The position numbers and the translations under genes are program-made. Positions 19,120 to 27,627 of a DNA stretch of 64,000 bases are shown here, piece by piece; within the stretch, counting starts at the first letter, position 1, and every line of letters starts with the position of its first letter. Where the stretch lies: contig MKWE01000017.1 of the NCBI GenBank assembly GCA_001899585.1, positions 23,141 to 87,140 on the forward strand, given 5' to 3'. The stretch comes from Rhodospirillales bacterium 70-18 (GTDB taxonomy: Bacteria > Pseudomonadota > Alphaproteobacteria > Acetobacterales > Acetobacteraceae). The notes below the pieces were generated by a model, which was not told the origin of the DNA, made no database searches, and saw only the letters and a program-made list of their open reading frames with translations.

Positions 19120-20583
19120 ATGATGCGGCAGACCGGTCTTGCGATCATCCTGGCGGCGGTGGCGGCCACGCTGGCCCCCGCGATGCTGCCCACCCAGGCG
19201 CTGGCCCAGGCGCGGCCAACCCCGCCCGCCCAGGCGCCGGCCCGTCCACCCGTGGCCCAGGCGCGCACCCTTCAAGACGCGCTGGCGCTCACCTATTCCA
19301 CCAACCCGGCGCTGCAGGCCGCCCGCGCGCAGCTGCGCGCCACCGACGAGAACGTGCCGCAGGCGCTGGCCGGCTGGCGGCCGCAGGTGCAGCTCAGCGC
19401 CAGCGCCGGATATATGGACGGCACCACCCTGCAGCGCAGTTTTGGCAGGACCACGGCCACCAACGGCCTGCGCGGCGTCAACACCGAAACCCTGCAGGTG
19501 CAGCAGCCGCTGTATCGCGGCGGCCAGACCCGCGCCGGCACTAACCGCGCCGAGAACCAGGTGATGGCCCAGCGCGCCAGCCTGATCGCCAGCGAGCAGA
19601 CCGCCTTCATCAACGCTGTCACCGCCTATGTCGGCGTCATCCAGGCCACCCAGGTGCTGGCGCTGAACACCAACAACGAGCAGGTGCTGGCCCGTCAGTT
19701 GCAGGCCACGCAAGACCGCTTCCGCGTCGGCGAGATCACCCGCACCGACGTGGCGCAGGCCGAGGCCGCCCTGGCCGGCGCCAGCGCCACCCGCAAGACC
19801 GCCGAGGGCAACCTGCAAACCGCGCGGGCCACCTACCGCCAGGTGATCGGCGAGGACCCGGGCAACCTGATCGAGCCGCAGCCGTTGAAGCTGCCGGTCA
19901 GCGCGCTGCCGATGGCCACCAGCATGGCGGAGCACAACAACCCCAACGTCATCACGGCGCTGTTCAACGACGCAGCCGCGAAGGACAATTTCGACCTGCA
20001 ATACGCCAAGCTGATGCCGACCCTGTCGCTGCAGGGCTCGCTGTCGCGCGCCGAGGACACCCAGACCGCCAACCTCACCACCAAGGCCGCGCAGATCCTG
20101 GCCTCCGTCACGATGCCGATCTACCAGGGCGGCAGCGAATACGCCGCCATCCGCCAGGCCCGCCAGCAGCAGGAGCAGACCCGCAAGCAGATCGACGACG
20201 CGCGCCGCACCGCCGTGCAGCAGGTCACCAGCTCCTGGCAGACCTACGCCGCCGCCCGCGCCACCATCGACAGCACGCGCCAGCAGATCCGCTCCAACGA
20301 GATCGCGCTGGAAGGCGTGCAGCGCGAGGCGATCGTCGGCAGCCGCACCACGCTGGACGTGCTGAACGCCGAGCAGACCCTGCTGAACTCGCGCGTCACC
20401 CTGGTGCAGAACCTGGCCAGCCTGGTCACCGCCTCCTACCAGGTGGCCTCGGCGGTCGGCCGGCTCACTGCGCGCGACCTCAACCTTAACGTTCCGTTGT
20501 ATGACGACACCGCCTACTACAAGGCGGTCAAGAACCGCTGGTTCGGCACCGGCGACTACGCCGTCGGCCAGCCGGGGCGCTAG
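19120..20583 (+). CDS. TolC-family outer-membrane efflux/secretion channel
   Basis: A 487-residue TolC-type protein that forms the outer-membrane channel-tunnel for type I secretion or multidrug efflux. The leader MMRQTGLAIILAAVAATLAP ends at ALAQA. Two alpha-helical repeats follow: one begins TLQDALALTYSTNPALQAARAQL, and the second covers LQYAKLMPTLSLQGSLS through the heptad-rich QQEQTRKQIDDARR and GSRTTLDVLNAEQTLLNSRVTLV. The ATG at 19120 has GGAGG 9 bases upstream and starts right at the signal peptide; an earlier start at 19054 or 19081 would add a charged extension. popZ follows. Confidence 0.93.
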   Translation: MMRQTGLAIILAAVAATLAPAMLPTQALAQARPTPPAQAPARPPVAQARTLQDALALTYSTNPALQAARAQLRATDENVPQALAGWRPQVQLSASAGYMDGTTLQRSFGRTTATNGLRGVNTETLQVQQPLYRGGQTRAGTNRAENQVMAQRASLIASEQTAFINAVTAYVGVIQATQVLALNTNNEQVLARQLQATQDRFRVGEITRTDVAQAEAALAGASATRKTAEGNLQTARATYRQVIGEDPGNLIEPQPLKLPVSALPMATSMAEHNNPNVITALFNDAAAKDNFDLQYAKLMPTLSLQGSLSRAEDTQTANLTTKAAQILASVTMPIYQGGSEYAAIRQARQQQEQTRKQIDDARRTAVQQVTSSWQTYAAARATIDSTRQQIRSNEIALEGVQREAIVGSRTTLDVLNAEQTLLNSRVTLVQNLASLVTASYQVASAVGRLTARDLNLNVPLYDDTAYYKAVKNRWFGTGDYAVGQPGR

Positions 20584-20623
20584 GTCAGGCAGCGCAGGTC
20601 AGGCAGGGAGACCCATCCCAGAT

Positions 20624-21190
20624 ATGAGCGCATCGAATCCTGGAACGCCCCCGGCCGCCGGCGCCGATCCGTCGATGGAGGATATCCTCGCCTCCATCCG
20701 GCGCATCCTCAGCGAGGACGAGCAGGCCGCCACCCCGCCCGCCGCGCCGGAGGTGTTGACGCTACAGGAGTCGATGATCGTGGCCGAACCCCCCGAAGCC
20801 GCGCCGACCCACCCCGAGGCGCCGGCCGCTCCGGCCATGCTGGCGGTCATCCCCCCGCCGGTGTTGCAGGTCAGCGCCCCGCCGCCGTCGCCCGCCCACC
20901 AGCCCGCGCCGGAGCCGGCGCCCGGGCCGCTCCCCCAGGCCGAGCCCGGCCATCTGGTGGCGCCGGAGGCCGAGGCCGCCGCGGCCAGTTCGGTGGGCGC
21001 GCTGCTGCGCACCCTGGTCGCCGGGCGCGAGCAGATGCATGTCTATCGCGGCGGCCCGACCGTCGAGGATCTGGTGCGCGAGGAAATCCGCCCGCTGCTG
21101 AAAGCTTGGCTCGACACCAACCTGCCGCCCATCGTCGAACGCCTGGTACGGGCCGAGATCGAGCGCGTCGTAGGCCGCGCCGTCTCCTGA
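20624..21190 (+). CDS. popZ: Polar organizing protein PopZ (DUF2497)
   Basis: A 188-residue PopZ-type protein. The N-terminal helix MEDILASIRRILSEDE recruits clients. The middle is a long Pro/Ala/Glu-rich disordered linker (about residues 35-130). The C-terminal oligomerisation helices are VEDLVREEIRPLLKAWLDTNLPPIVERLVRAEIERVV. In alphaproteobacteria it forms a polar matrix that anchors the ParB-bound origin and cell-cycle regulators. The linker is longer than in Caulobacter. It lies between the TolC-like gene and valS, a typical position. Confidence 0.93.
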   Translation: MSASNPGTPPAAGADPSMEDILASIRRILSEDEQAATPPAAPEVLTLQESMIVAEPPEAAPTHPEAPAAPAMLAVIPPPVLQVSAPPPSPAHQPAPEPAPGPLPQAEPGHLVAPEAEAAAASSVGALLRTLVAGREQMHVYRGGPTVEDLVREEIRPLLKAWLDTNLPPIVERLVRAEIERVVGRAVS

Positions 21191-21271
21191 CCCGCCGGCC
21201 GGCCCCACCGGCCGGCCCGTTTCTTCCCGCCCGCGCCCGGCCATCCGGGCCGGCCGACCAGGCACCCCGAC

Positions 21272-23965
21272 ATGCTCAACAAGAATTTCACCCCCGCCGA
21301 GACCGAATCCCGCCTGTACGAGGGCTGGGAGAGCGAGGGCGCCTTCGCCGCCGCGCCGGACAGCAACGCCGTGCCCTTCACCATCATGATCCCGCCGCCG
21401 AACGTCACCGGCAGCCTGCACATGGGCCACGCGCTGACCTTCACCATCCAGGACACGCTGGTCCGCTGGCGCCGCATGCAGGGCCGCGACGCGCTGTGGC
21501 AGCCCGGTTCCGACCATGCCGGCATCGCCACCCAGATGGTGGTGGAGCGCCTGCTGGCCGAACAGGGCATCGACCGCAAGGCGATGGGCCGCGACGCCTT
21601 CCTGGAGCGGGTGTGGCAGTGGAAGGCCGAATCCGGCGGCACCATCACCCGCCAGCTCCGCCGCCTCGGCGCCTCGCTGGACTGGCCGCGCGAACGCTTC
21701 ACCATGGACGATGGGCTGTCCGCCGCCGTGCTGGAGGTGTTCGTCACCCTGCACCGCCAGGGGCTGATCTACCGCGACCGCCGGCTGGTCAACTGGGACC
21801 CCAAATTCCAGTCCGCCATCTCCGACCTGGAGGTGGAGAACAGGGAGGTGCGCGGCAATCTCTGGCACATCGCCTACCCGATCGAGGGCCAGCCCGGCCG
21901 CAGCATCACGGTGGCGACCACGCGGCCGGAAACCATGCTGGGCGACACCGCCGTGGCCGTGCACCCCACCGATGCCCGCTACGCCGACCTGATCGGACAA
22001 CACGCGATCCTGCCGCTGACCGGCCGGCGCATCCCCATCGTGGCCGACGAGTATTCCGACCCCGAGAAGGGCACCGGCGCCGTCAAGATCACCCCCGCCC
22101 ATGATTTCAACGACTTCGCGGTCGGCCAGCGGCACAGCCTGGCGATGCCCAGCATCCTGGACCGCGAGGCCCGCATCACCCTGGCCGAGATCGAGGCCGA
22201 CCTCGCCGCGGTGCCCGGCATCGCCGAGCCGGATTTCGTCCGCGGCCTCGCCGGCCAGGACCGCTTCGCCGCCCGCAAGGCTATCGTCACCGAGCTGGAG
22301 CGGCTGGAACTGCTGGTGAAAACCGAGCCGCACACCCACCAGGTGCCGCACGGCGACCGTTCCGGCGTGCCGATCGAGCCGCTGATGACGCTGCAATGGT
22401 ATTGCGACGCCAAGACCCTGGCCCAGCCCGCCATCGCCGCGGTGGAGAACGGGCGCACCAAATTCGTGCCGCAGCAGTGGGAAAACACCTTCTTCGCCTG
22501 GATGCGCGACATCCAGCCCTGGTGCATCAGCCGGCAGCTCTGGTGGGGCCACCGCATCCCCGCCTGGTACGGCCCGGACGGCCAGGTGTTCGTGGCGAAA
22601 ACCGAGGCCGAGGCGCAGGCCGCGGCGACCGCGAAATACGGGGTTGAGACCCCGATTTCCCGCGACGAGGACGTGCTGGACACCTGGTTCAGCTCCGCTT
22701 TATGGCCGTTTTCCACCCTTGGATGGCCGGAAAAGACCAAAGATCTGGCCCGCTACTACCCTGGCGACGTGCTGGTGACGGGGTTCGACATCATTTTCTT
22801 CTGGGTCGCCCGGATGATGATGATGGGACATCACTTCATGGGAGATGTACCGTTCCGGACGGTGTACATCCACGGCTTGGTGCGCGACGAACGCGGCCAG
22901 AAGATGAGCAAATCCAAGGGCAACGTCATCGACCCGCTGGCGCTGATCGACCAGTACGGCGCCGACGCCCTGCGCTTCACCATCTGCGCGCTGACCGGCC
23001 CGGGCCGCGACGTGAAGCTGGGCGCCGCGCGCGTGGAATCCTACCGCAGCTTCGTCACCAAGCTGTGGAACGCCGCCCGTTTCTGCGAGATGAACGCCAT
23101 CACGCCGGAGCCCGGCTTCGACCCGTCGCAGGCCACCCTGCCGCTGACCCGCTGGATCCTGGCTGCGGGGTCCGACGCGGCGGCGGAGGCGGGGGCGGCA
23201 CTGGAGGCGTACCGCTTCAACGACTATGCGGCGGCCGGCTACCGCTTCACCTGGAACCTGTTCTGCGACTGGTTCCTGGAACTGGCCAAGCCGGCGCTGG
23301 CCAACCCGGACTCGGCCGAGGCCATCGAGGTGCGGCGCACCGCCGCGCATGTGCTCGGCCTGATCCTGCGGCTGCTGCATCCGGTGATGCCCTATGTCAC
23401 CGAGGAATTGTGGGACCAGTTCGGCTACGGCGCCGAATGCAGCCTGATCCGCGCCCCCTGGCCGGAGCCGTTCGCGGTGCCGGGCGCGGCGGCGGCGCGG
23501 GCGGAACTGGACTGGCTGGTGCGGCTGGTCGGCGAGGTGCGCGCCGTGCGGGCGGAGATGAACGTGCCGCCCAGCCAGAAGGGCGCCATCCTGCTGAAGG
23601 ACGCATCCGCCGAGTCGCTGGCCCGCGGCGCGCGCTGGATGGAGGCGATCGGCCGGCTGGCCCGCGCTTCCAGCTTCGGCCCGCTGGAGGGAGAGGTGCC
23701 GCGCGGGGCGGCGCAGGCGGTGGTGGACGAGGCGACGGTGATCCTGCCGCTGGCCGGGCTGATCGACCTGGACGCCGAGCGTGCCCGGCTGGCCCGCGAG
23801 CGCGACCGGGCCGCCGACGACGCCGCCAAGGTATTGAAAAAACTCTCCAATCCGGATTTCGTCAGCCGCGCCAAGGAGGAGGTGGTGGAGGAAAACCGCG
23901 ACCGCCTGGCCACCGCCGAGGCCGAGATGGCGCGGCTGGATGCCGCCCTGGCGCGCATCGCCTGA
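21272..23965 (+). CDS. valS: Valyl-tRNA synthetase
   Basis: An 897-residue class Ia synthetase that charges tRNA-Val. The HIGH motif is HMGH at residues 50-53 (PPPNVTGSLHMGHAL) and the KMSKS motif is at 544-548 (GQKMSKSKGN). The editing domain lies between them (TTRPETMLGDTAVAVHP). The C-terminal arginine-rich coiled coil (LDAERARLARERDRAADDA onward) is present, so the protein is full length. Confidence 0.98.
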   Translation: MLNKNFTPAETESRLYEGWESEGAFAAAPDSNAVPFTIMIPPPNVTGSLHMGHALTFTIQDTLVRWRRMQGRDALWQPGSDHAGIATQMVVERLLAEQGIDRKAMGRDAFLERVWQWKAESGGTITRQLRRLGASLDWPRERFTMDDGLSAAVLEVFVTLHRQGLIYRDRRLVNWDPKFQSAISDLEVENREVRGNLWHIAYPIEGQPGRSITVATTRPETMLGDTAVAVHPTDARYADLIGQHAILPLTGRRIPIVADEYSDPEKGTGAVKITPAHDFNDFAVGQRHSLAMPSILDREARITLAEIEADLAAVPGIAEPDFVRGLAGQDRFAARKAIVTELERLELLVKTEPHTHQVPHGDRSGVPIEPLMTLQWYCDAKTLAQPAIAAVENGRTKFVPQQWENTFFAWMRDIQPWCISRQLWWGHRIPAWYGPDGQVFVAKTEAEAQAAATAKYGVETPISRDEDVLDTWFSSALWPFSTLGWPEKTKDLARYYPGDVLVTGFDIIFFWVARMMMMGHHFMGDVPFRTVYIHGLVRDERGQKMSKSKGNVIDPLALIDQYGADALRFTICALTGPGRDVKLGAARVESYRSFVTKLWNAARFCEMNAITPEPGFDPSQATLPLTRWILAAGSDAAAEAGAALEAYRFNDYAAAGYRFTWNLFCDWFLELAKPALANPDSAEAIEVRRTAAHVLGLILRLLHPVMPYVTEELWDQFGYGAECSLIRAPWPEPFAVPGAAAARAELDWLVRLVGEVRAVRAEMNVPPSQKGAILLKDASAESLARGARWMEAIGRLARASSFGPLEGEVPRGAAQAVVDEATVILPLAGLIDLDAERARLARERDRAADDAAKVLKKLSNPDFVSRAKEEVVEENRDRLATAEAEMARLDAALARIA

Positions 23966-24159
23966 GCCTTGCGCAACCGCCCTTAGGTAGTTTCCACAGT
24001 GGGCCTGCGACCTGTTAGCGGTTGAAGTTTGCCGGTGGCAGGCGCAACGATGGGTGCACGTCGCGTGTAACAAGGACCGTTTTTGGCGGTCTGGCGCGGC
24101 GTCCCTGCCTTGGTGCGATCGGACCGAGGCAGGGCTCAAGGCCCTGAAAGGGTTCGCAC

Positions 24160-24312
24160 ATGTCGAAAAACCTCACCTTGGCTCTGACTCTCCTGGCGCT
24201 TGTCGCGGCGGTTCCGTTGCTGAGCGCCTGCCACACCACTGCCGGCGCCGGCCAGGATATCTCCGCCACCGGCCAGGCCATCGACAAGGCGGCCAAGAAG
24301 GCCACCCCCTGA
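24160..24312 (+). CDS. Entericidin-family small lipoprotein
   Basis: A 50-residue lipoprotein: a hydrophobic leader, lipobox LLSAC (Cys24), then the family body GAGQDISATGQAIDKAAKKA. Entericidin A/B-type peptides are envelope lipoproteins linked to stationary phase and to an antidote/toxin pair in E. coli. Here only one copy is present. The 194 bases between valS and this gene hold no other gene. A hairpin follows at 24344-24366. Confidence 0.85.
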   Translation: MSKNLTLALTLLALVAAVPLLSACHTTAGAGQDISATGQAIDKAAKKATP

Positions 24313-24343
24313 TCGTCCGCCAACGGCGGATTGGATCGAACGC

Positions 24344-24366
24344 CGCTCCGGGGCTGCCCCGGAGCG
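24344..24366 (+). terminator. Hairpin after the entericidin gene
   Basis: A perfect 10-bp stem CGCTCCGGGG/CCCCGGAGCG with a 3-nt loop, 31 bases after the entericidin stop. It lacks a T-tract and ends 16 bases before the next start, so it could also modulate the next gene. Confidence 0.5.
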
Positions 24367-24382
24367 TGAGTGAGGGCGCGCC

Positions 24383-24559
24383 ATGAGTATGATTCTGTTG
24401 ATTGTTATCCTGATCGTGCTGTTCGGCGGCGGTGGTGGCTATTACGGCTACAACCGCTATGGCGGGCGCGGGCTGGGCGGCGTGCTGGGGCTGATCCTCA
24501 TCGTCCTGCTGGTGATGTGGCTGTTCGGCGGCATGGGCATGTACGCGGGGCGTCCGTGA
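24383..24559 (+). CDS. Glycine-rich small membrane protein (DUF3309-like)
   Basis: A 58-residue protein of two hydrophobic segments (MILLIVILIVLF and GVLGLILIVLLVMWLF) joined by GGGGGYYGYNRYGGRG. Layout and composition resemble the DUF3309 small membrane family, whose role is unknown. Its stop overlaps the GTG start of the next gene (GTGA), so the two are probably translationally coupled. Confidence 0.6.
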   Translation: MSMILLIVILIVLFGGGGGYYGYNRYGGRGLGGVLGLILIVLLVMWLFGGMGMYAGRP

Positions 24560-24780
24560 ACCCGCTTGTCGGCAGTGGCGTGGTGCTGGCGCTGCTGGGC
24601 CTGCTTGGCCTGGCGGTGCCGGTGTTCTCCACCCAGCACACCACGGAGGTCGCCAAGATCGGTGACCTGAAGCTGCAAACCACCGAGCGGCACTGGTATT
24701 CCGTGCCGCCGCTGGTGAGCGGCGGCGCGGTGGTGCTGGGCGTGGTGCTGATCGGCGCGGGCGTCTACCGCAAGCGGTGA
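24556..24780 (+). CDS. Small two-pass membrane protein
   Basis: A 74-residue protein starting with GTG inside the stop of the previous gene. Two transmembrane segments (LVGSGVVLALLGLLGLAVPVF and VSGGAVVLGVVLIGAGVYR) flank a short polar loop (TTEVAKIGDLKLQTTERHWY). No named family is recognised with confidence. The overlap with the glycine-rich gene suggests a two-protein membrane unit. It ends 3 bases before the convergent carbonic anhydrase gene. Confidence 0.6.
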   Translation: MNPLVGSGVVLALLGLLGLAVPVFSTQHTTEVAKIGDLKLQTTERHWYSVPPLVSGGAVVLGVVLIGAGVYRKR

Positions 24781-24783
24781 CGG

Positions 24784-25395
24784 TTAAGCGACGGCCGGGG
24801 TAAACCGGCCGTCGGCGCCGAGCACCGCCAGCACCCCGGTATGCACGGCGAAATGCGCGCCGTGCAGGGTGAGGGTGCCGGCGGCCACCCGCTCGGCGAC
24901 CCAGGGGAAGGTCATCAGGTTGTCCAGCGACAGCCTGATGGCCTCGTATTCCGCCTCCAACTGGCGCTCCGCCGGCGCGCATTCCAGCGCGCGGCGGCGG
25001 GCGCGGTCGGCCTGGCGGATCCAGGGGCCGATGAAGGCGCCCAGGGTCTGCGGCGCGTCGTCCAGCAGGGCGCGGATGCCGCCGCACTGGCCATGGCCGA
25101 GCACGATCAGCTCCGACACCTCCAGCCCGCACACCGCGAACTCCAGCGCCGCACTGGTGCCGTGGCTGGCCCCGTCCGGCGCGTAGGTGGGGGCGAGGTT
25201 GGCGACGTTGCGGATGGTGAGGATTTCACCCGGGCCGGCATCGAAGATCATCGCCGGGTCCACCCGGCTGTCGATGCAGGCGAGCACCGCCGCGCGGGGG
25301 GACTGGCCCCGCTCGGCGAGGGTTTCGAACAGGCGGCGGCGCTCCGGCCAGGTGGTCTCGCGGAAGCGTTGGTAGCCGGCGATGAGGTTATCCAT
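24784..25395 (-). CDS. Beta-class carbonic anhydrase
   Basis: A 203-residue beta-carbonic anhydrase that interconverts CO2 and bicarbonate in the cytoplasm. Zinc ligands and dyad are Cys40, Asp42 and Arg44 (ACIDSRVDP) and His101/Cys104 (GHGQCGG). The start at 25395 gives MDNLIAGYQRF, the usual beginning. It lies 4 bases after the ketopantoate-reductase-like gene on the same strand and is probably translated from the same message. With the gamma-type gene at 16230, the window has two carbonic-anhydrase classes. Confidence 0.93.
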   Translation of the reverse strand: MDNLIAGYQRFRETTWPERRRLFETLAERGQSPRAAVLACIDSRVDPAMIFDAGPGEILTIRNVANLAPTYAPDGASHGTSAALEFAVCGLEVSELIVLGHGQCGGIRALLDDAPQTLGAFIGPWIRQADRARRRALECAPAERQLEAEYEAIRLSLDNLMTFPWVAERVAAGTLTLHGAHFAVHTGVLAVLGADGRFTPAVA

Positions 25396-25399
25396 GGGG

Positions 25400-26377
25400 C
25401 TAGACCTTGGCGTAGAGCCCGGCCTCGCGGGCGCGGACACGGATGAGGGCGGCGAGCAGCTCCAGCGTGGGCATCGGCACGCCGGCGGCCTGGGCCATGC
25501 CGAGGGGCACGGTGTACAGCGAGTCGATCTCCATCGGGCGGGTGGCCATGAGGTCCTGCAGGATGGAGGGGCGGTGGCCGAGCGCGGTGTTCATGGCGAC
25601 GATGCGCTCGACATCGATCTCGACCTTGGCGCCGACGGCCCTGGCCAGCGCCTCGGCCTCGGCGAGCAGGCGGCGGGAGGCGGCGATGGCGGCGGGCTCC
25701 TCATAGACGCCCTTCACGGGGGCGGTGGTGAGCACGCACATGGGGCCGGCGGAGAGGTTGAAGATCAGCTTCTCCCAGATCAGGTCGCGCAGGTTGGGGG
25801 CGATGGCGAAGGGCAGGCTGGCGGCGGCGAAGGCGGCTGCGATGGCCTCCATCGCGGGCGTGGTGGCGCCATCCGGCCGGCCGATGGTGGTGCCGCGGCC
25901 GGCGGCGCTGACCATGCGGATATGGCCGGGCTCGGGGACGGAACTGGCGGGCCAGAAGATGCCGCCGACGACGCGATCCAGCCCGATGGCGTTGCGCAGC
26001 GCGTCGTTGGGGTCCAGCAGCGGCAGGCGGCGGGTGTCGTCCAGCGATTGGAAATACCACCAGGGCACGCCGTTGGTGACGAACACCACCGGGGTGTCGG
26101 ACTTCAGCAAAGGGGCGATGGAGGCGGCGACGGAGGGCAGGGAGGGGGCCTTCACGGTGACCAGCACGGCATCCTGGGGGCCGAGATCGGCCGGGTTGGC
26201 GCTGGCGCGGGGGCGGGTGGTGAAGGTGCCCTCCTTGGTCTCGACGGTGAGGCCCTTGCCGTTGATGGCCTCCAGATGGGCGCCGCGGACGACGATGGAG
26301 GTGTCGATACCAGCGTTGGCGAGCGAGCCAGCCAGATAGCCGCCGATGGCGCCGGCGCCGTAGATGCAGATTTTCAC
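25400..26377 (-). CDS. 2-dehydropantoate 2-reductase-like (PanE/ApbA family)
   Basis: A 325-residue NADP-dependent reductase of the PanE/ApbA family. The Rossmann motif IYGAGAIGGYLAGSL lies at the N-terminus. VKAPSLP, LIWEKLIFNLSAGPMC and RPSILQDLMATRPMEIDSL match the catalytic and substrate regions of the family. Classical PanE uses a Lys in the TVKA/KY segment and Glu/Asn later; VTVKA is present here. It starts with GTG at 26377; the open frame upstream has repeat-like composition. Ketopantoate reduction for pantothenate synthesis is possible, but members often act on other 2-oxoacids. It is followed by the carbonic anhydrase gene. Confidence 0.8.
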   Translation of the reverse strand: MKICIYGAGAIGGYLAGSLANAGIDTSIVVRGAHLEAINGKGLTVETKEGTFTTRPRASANPADLGPQDAVLVTVKAPSLPSVAASIAPLLKSDTPVVFVTNGVPWWYFQSLDDTRRLPLLDPNDALRNAIGLDRVVGGIFWPASSVPEPGHIRMVSAAGRGTTIGRPDGATTPAMEAIAAAFAAASLPFAIAPNLRDLIWEKLIFNLSAGPMCVLTTAPVKGVYEEPAAIAASRRLLAEAEALARAVGAKVEIDVERIVAMNTALGHRPSILQDLMATRPMEIDSLYTVPLGMAQAAGVPMPTLELLAALIRVRAREAGLYAKV

Positions 26378-26476
26378 GTTTGGGGTGCCCGTGGTGGTGG
26401 GGGATGATGGCGGGCAGTGTGGCGCGGATCGGGGGGTTTGGGAACCTCCTGGGACGTTCGGGGGGCAGGAAGGGCG

Positions 26477-26519
26477 GGGCGCTGCCCCGGACCCGCCAGG
26501 GGCCGAACCTCTGGACCTC
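26477..26519. repeat. 43-bp dispersed repeat, copy A
   Basis: GGGCGCTGCC...ACCCGCCAGGGGCCGA...CTGGACCTC here is an inverted, roughly 90 percent identical copy of 27169-27210. The GC-rich, partly self-complementary sequence resembles dispersed intergenic repeats of Acetobacteraceae genomes. Together they frame about 650 bp. Confidence 0.6.
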
Positions 26520-26599
26520 GGACCTTCCCGGCGGCCAATCAGATGGCCGTTATGGCAGTCAACCACGCCGAACACCGTTGTGGCCCATTGGGAGACGAC

Positions 26600-26941
26600 T
26601 TAGCTCGTTGGCCCGCAGAGGGGTTGTTCCGGCCATTGGTGACGGACGTGGCCGCCTTTGCGGTTCGGGGGGATTTCCCCGGTCACGTCCCCGAAATAAC
26701 ATCGCGGTGCCCGGCCCGAGGGCTTCGCCCAGGCTGAAAGGTCGCCGCATTGGCTGCCACGACGGGTCAGGTCGTATGGGCAAGCGCAAGGATGGCCGCT
26801 TGCGTGGTATTGCGCCCGATCTCGGGCAATCATCTGGCACATCTCGGCAGGCGAAAACGCCAGGGCTGGTGGTGCAGCGCCCGCGGATAGGCAGATCGCT
26901 GAAAACAGAGTCCGCCAGTGGTTGCACCAGGCTCTCACCAT
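26600..26941 (-). CDS. Small secreted cysteine-rich protein
   Basis: A 113-residue protein with a signal-peptide-like leader (WRTLFSAICLSAGAAPPALA). The mature part has spaced cysteines: Cys35, the pair Cys52/Cys54 in HPCACPYDLTRRG, Cys65 in SQCGDLSAW and Cys81 in APRCYFGDV. I have seen the CxCPY...RG..CG..SA...PG..P.CY pattern in small uncharacterised alphaproteobacterial secreted proteins, but no function is known to me. The C-terminal 25 residues look unconstrained. The gene sits alone between inverted repeat copies. Confidence 0.55.
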   Translation of the reverse strand: MVRAWCNHWRTLFSAICLSAGAAPPALAFSPAEMCQMIARDRAQYHASGHPCACPYDLTRRGSQCGDLSAWAKPSGRAPRCYFGDVTGEIPPNRKGGHVRHQWPEQPLCGPTS

Positions 26942-27168
26942 GGCGCCGGTGGCCCGAAGCTGATCGTTGCCGAAGGATTGCTGGAAGACTGAGTCAAATC
27001 AGCCACCGCCAAGCTCTCCAAGTGCCCGGCAAAGCCGGCCAGGTGCTGGGTATGGTCGATATGCTGGCGGGCTAGCAGGGCCGTGCGCCGCCCCGGCAGC
27101 CGGAGAAGCGATCATACACCGGATCGAGTGCGAATCCATAATAGGATGGGTCTGCAATCCTAAGTCGT

Positions 27169-27210
27169 GAGGTCCAGGGGCTCGGCCCCTGGCGGGTCTG
27201 GGCAGCGCCC
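27169..27210. repeat. 42-bp dispersed repeat, copy B (inverted)
   Basis: Inverted partner of 26477-26519. It contains its own hairpin, CCAGGGGC/GCCCCTGG. It abuts the decayed xthA copy. The 227 bases between this copy and the small secreted gene show no gene. Confidence 0.6.
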
Positions 27211-27220
27211 AGCGCGTGCC

Positions 27221-27540
27221 TTACCCGATCTCCACCACCACCGGCACGTGGTCGGATGCTTTTTCCATGGCGCGTTCGTCCTTGTCCACCGCCACGCCGG
27301 CCAGCCGCTCGGCCAGGCCGGCCGAGAGCAAAGTGTGGCCGATGCGTAAGCCCGAGTCCCCGGGCCAGGCGCGGCCTGATTGTCCCGGAAGGTGAACACG
27401 CGCTGGGTGGGTTGCAGGGCGCGCACGGCGCCGGTGAGGCCGAGCCAGAGCAGGGCGCGGAAGCGGGTGCGGGTTTCGGGGCAGAGTTGGGCGTCTCCCG
27501 GCGGCGAAGTCGATGCCGGCGCCGGGTCGCATCCCTGGGG
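27221..27540 (-). pseudogene. Decayed copy of the 3' part of xthA
   Basis: On the minus strand the terminal stretch GLRIGHTLLSAGLAERLAG, then VAVDKDERAMEKASDHVPVVVEIG and a stop, is almost identical to the end of intact xthA (29421-30212). Alignment continues upstream to about 27540. A one-base deletion near 27380 shifts the frame, and IDH is changed to IGH. The exonuclease N-terminus is missing. This is a diverged partial duplicate in the same orientation as the intact gene, with the histidine kinase gene between the two copies. Confidence 0.85.
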
Positions 27541-27627
27541 TGTGCGATCTTGCTGCGTAGGCGCAATTAGGTGCATTGTAATATCGAGCTTCACAAACGC
27601 GTCCGCCTGTCCGAGAGATGCCGGCAC

